NCBI GenBank assembly: GCA_023425455.1
Contig: JAFACP010000164.1
Coordinates: forward strand, 1 to 6,916
DNA: 6,916 bases
Direction: 5' to 3'
DNA from: Pseudomonadota bacterium
GTDB taxonomy: Bacteria; Pseudomonadota; Gammaproteobacteria; Enterobacterales; Enterobacteriaceae
The notes under the pieces were generated by a model. That model was not told the DNA's origin. It did no database searches and saw nothing but the letters and a program-made list of their open reading frames with translations. The position numbers were made by a program, and so were the translations under genes. Of this stretch, positions 6,078-6,916 are shown one piece after another; the first letter of the stretch is position 1, and every line of letters starts with the position of its first letter.

Positions 6078-6100
6078 CTCAGAACCGGTCAGGTTCTGGG
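6078..6100. repeat. Hairpin spanning the cvpA stop codon
   Basis: CTCAGAACC at 6078-6086 pairs with GGTTCTGGG at 6092-6100 around a 5-nt loop that contains the cvpA stop anticodon positions 6089-6091. Eight of nine positions are Watson-Crick, the ninth being T-G on the plus strand and A-C on the transcribed strand, so the core is a perfect 7-bp stem (6080-6086 with 6092-6098). It precedes the purF ribosome site by about 13 nt. Confidence 0.6.
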
Positions 6101-6577
6101 CAAGAAACTCGACGAGCTTTGCAGATAGTCAAAGAACCATCTGATGATGAAGCTGAACTGCGGGATCAGCTGCGATTTCTGCCAGTCTTCACTTTTTGAG
6201 AACCCGGTAAAGGTATCAAGGAAGAACAGGATCGCGGCCACAATCAACGCGCCACGCAGTGCGCCGAAACAGATCCCGAGCACCCTGTCCGTTCCTGACA
6301 GACCGGTTTTCTCGACCAGCTGACCTATCACATAGTTAACGATAGCGCCGACGATCAGCGTCGCGATAAACAGCACCGCGATGGCGATTCCGTTTCGGAC
6401 CAGTTCATCTTCAAAGCCCGTGAACCAGACGGACAGGTAAGTGTAGTAATGACTGGCAACAAAGAAAGCACAACCCCATGTCACCAGCGATAACGCTTCA
6501 CGTACAAAGCCACGGATCAGGCTAACCAGACAGGAAAAACCAATCACCGCAATGATGGCGTAATCAATCCAGACCAT
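6089..6577 (-). CDS. cvpA: Inner-membrane protein CvpA (colicin V production family)
   Basis: CvpA was named because E. coli needs it to produce colicin V from a plasmid. Its molecular function is not settled; roles in envelope homeostasis and bile or deoxycholate resistance have been reported. It has 162 residues with four hydrophobic segments at about 4-22, 28-48, 62-86 and 98-122, and a polar C-terminal tail ending SSSSFLPRT. Conserved family features visible are RGFVREALSL after the first helix and TDRVLGICFGALRG before the fourth. The ATG at 6575-6577 gives the family N-terminus MVWIDYAI with a weak GGGA 5 nt upstream. The frame stays open for 41 more codons upstream, but those would run through the promoter and the PurR operator, so they are not coding. 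First gene of the purF operon. Confidence 0.95.
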   Translation of the reverse strand: MVWIDYAIIAVIGFSCLVSLIRGFVREALSLVTWGCAFFVASHYYTYLSVWFTGFEDELVRNGIAIAVLFIATLIVGAIVNYVIGQLVEKTGLSGTDRVLGICFGALRGALIVAAILFFLDTFTGFSKSEDWQKSQLIPQFSFIIRWFFDYLQSSSSFLPRT

Positions 6578-6620
6578 ATGTGTCCCACGATTTAACGCCC
6601 TGTCATCCAGTTCGGGGCGA

Positions 6621-6626
6621 ATTCTA
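6621..6626 (-). promoter_or_regulatory. -10 element of the cvpA-purF-ubiX promoter
   Basis: The minus strand has TAGAAT, four of six matches to TATAAT. Seventeen nucleotides upstream the -35 position (6644-6649, ACGCAA) is poor and falls inside the PurR box, so bound PurR would block RNA polymerase. The arrangement matches what I remember of the E. coli purF promoter. Confidence 0.7.
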
Positions 6627-6633
6627 ACAGAAA

Positions 6634-6649
6634 AAGAAAACGATTGCGT
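6634..6649 (-). promoter_or_regulatory. PurR operator (PUR box) of the cvpA-purF-ubiX operon
   Basis: The minus-strand 16-mer ACGCAATCGTTTTCTT fits the PUR box consensus ANGCAANCGNTTNCNT at every specified position. It overlaps the -35 region, so PurR with hypoxanthine or guanine would repress when purines are plentiful. The site lies 56 nt upstream of the cvpA ATG. Confidence 0.92.
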
Positions 6650-6674
6650 AGGGATTTCCTTCCCGCGCGTAAAT

Positions 6675-6704
6675 AAAAAAGGCGTTGAAAAAATGTTCAA
6701 CGCC
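6675..6704 (-). terminator. Rho-independent terminator of dedD
   Basis: GGCGTTGAA at 6681-6689 and TTCAACGCC at 6696-6704 form a perfect 9-bp stem with a 6-nt loop. On the minus strand it is followed at once by six T residues (6680 down to 6675) and then ATTT. It lies 50 nt after the dedD stop and just before the PurR-controlled promoter, insulating the purine operon from dedD transcription. On the plus strand there is no T-run, so it works one way. Confidence 0.93.
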
Positions 6705-6715
6705 GTGACGTTCCG

Positions 6716-6738
6716 CCCTCTCTCTTTCAGGGGGAGGG
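6716..6738 (+). repeat. Pyrimidine/purine hairpin after dedD
   Basis: CCCTCTCTC at 6716-6724 pairs with GGGGGAGGG at 6730-6738 around the 5-nt loop TTTCA, with seven Watson-Crick pairs and two T-G wobbles. The wobbles become C-A mismatches on the minus strand, so the folded RNA would be stronger from the plus strand, opposite to the genes. It resembles the CCCCTCC/GGAGGGG hairpin between hisJ and hisQ and may belong to a genus-specific intergenic repeat family. Function unknown. Confidence 0.45.
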
Positions 6739-6754
6739 TCGGATGAAGCGCCCG

Positions 6755-6916
6755 TTAGTTGGCGCTGTAGTTCATCACCACACCGCTGAGACCAGAGAGC
6801 TGCTTCAGTTCGCCAAGCGAGCCTTTCAGCTTATCTTTAGAGGCCTCCGGCCCAACAAGAATACGGGTAATTTTACCCTGCACCGGGGTGGAAGGTGAAG
6901 TGTAAACACGGTATCC
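6755..6916 (-). CDS. dedD: Cell division protein DedD, C-terminal end (5' part lies beyond the right edge)
   Basis: The last 53 residues and the TAA stop (6755-6757) are present. They begin GYRVYTSPST, continue through KITRILVGPEASKDKLKGSLGELKQLSGLSGVV and end NYSAN. This is the second half of a SPOR domain, whose RILVGP strand and following helix bind septal peptidoglycan with denuded glycans. DedD is a single-pass inner-membrane protein of the divisome that helps constriction together with FtsN. In E. coli the whole protein is about 220 residues, so about three quarters, including the membrane anchor, lies outside the window. It stands directly upstream of cvpA as in E. coli, but a strong terminator between them makes it a separate unit. 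Confidence 0.93.
   Translation of the reverse strand, partial: GYRVYTSPSTPVQGKITRILVGPEASKDKLKGSLGELKQLSGLSGVVMNYSAN

Noticed and set aside
6578..6700. Upstream extension of cvpA to 203 codons
   Set aside because: The extra codons cover the PurR box, the -10 element and part of the dedD terminator, and family members start at MVWIDYAI.
1..6916. A new defence, mobile or biosynthetic system
   Set aside because: All coding space is accounted for by nine known enterobacterial housekeeping genes in their standard order; no unexplained coding stretch, array, transposase or integration scar is visible.

Overview
The window reads as core chromosome of an Enterobacteriaceae bacterium, in the Enterobacter/Klebsiella/Citrobacter/Escherichia range. 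The protein sequences and the gene order dedD-cvpA-purF-ubiX-argT-hisJ-hisQ-hisM-hisP match my memory of the E. coli/Salmonella locus. The sequence differs enough from E. coli K-12 that I favour an Enterobacter-like genus, but I cannot fix the species. Every gene lies on the minus strand, so transcription runs from high to low coordinates.

Purine block (6916 down to 3877). The 3' end of dedD, a cell-division SPOR protein, enters at the right edge and is closed by a canonical intrinsic terminator. Next come a PurR operator overlapping a sigma70 promoter, then cvpA (inner membrane), purF (first committed enzyme of purine synthesis) and ubiX (flavin prenyltransferase serving UbiD in ubiquinone synthesis). 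A strong 13-bp hairpin separates purF from ubiX, and a second hairpin spans the cvpA stop codon.

Nitrogen/amino-acid uptake block (3876 down to 1). argT (lysine/arginine/ornithine-binding protein) and hisJ (histidine-binding protein) are tandem paralogues. hisQ, hisM and the start of hisP follow; they encode the two permease subunits and the ATPase that both binding proteins share. hisQ and hisM overlap by 4 nt (GTGA), hisM and hisP are 8 nt apart, and hisJ and hisQ are separated by a hairpin spacer.

Control signals are the richest part. argT has a near-consensus sigma54 -24/-12 promoter, an NtrC-type dyad about 200 bp upstream beside the ubiX stop, and a C/A-only leader segment that fits a GcvB small-RNA target. 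hisJ has a second, weaker sigma54-like element and an ARG-box-like palindrome. Together these suggest uptake of basic amino acids tuned by nitrogen, arginine and GcvB.

I see no mobile element, CRISPR array, RNA gene or undescribed system. The points worth a second look are regulatory details, the hairpins and one unusual residue in HisJ. No gene-free stretch exceeds 300 bases; the longest are 2562-2803 and 3587-3876, and both hold regulatory sites.
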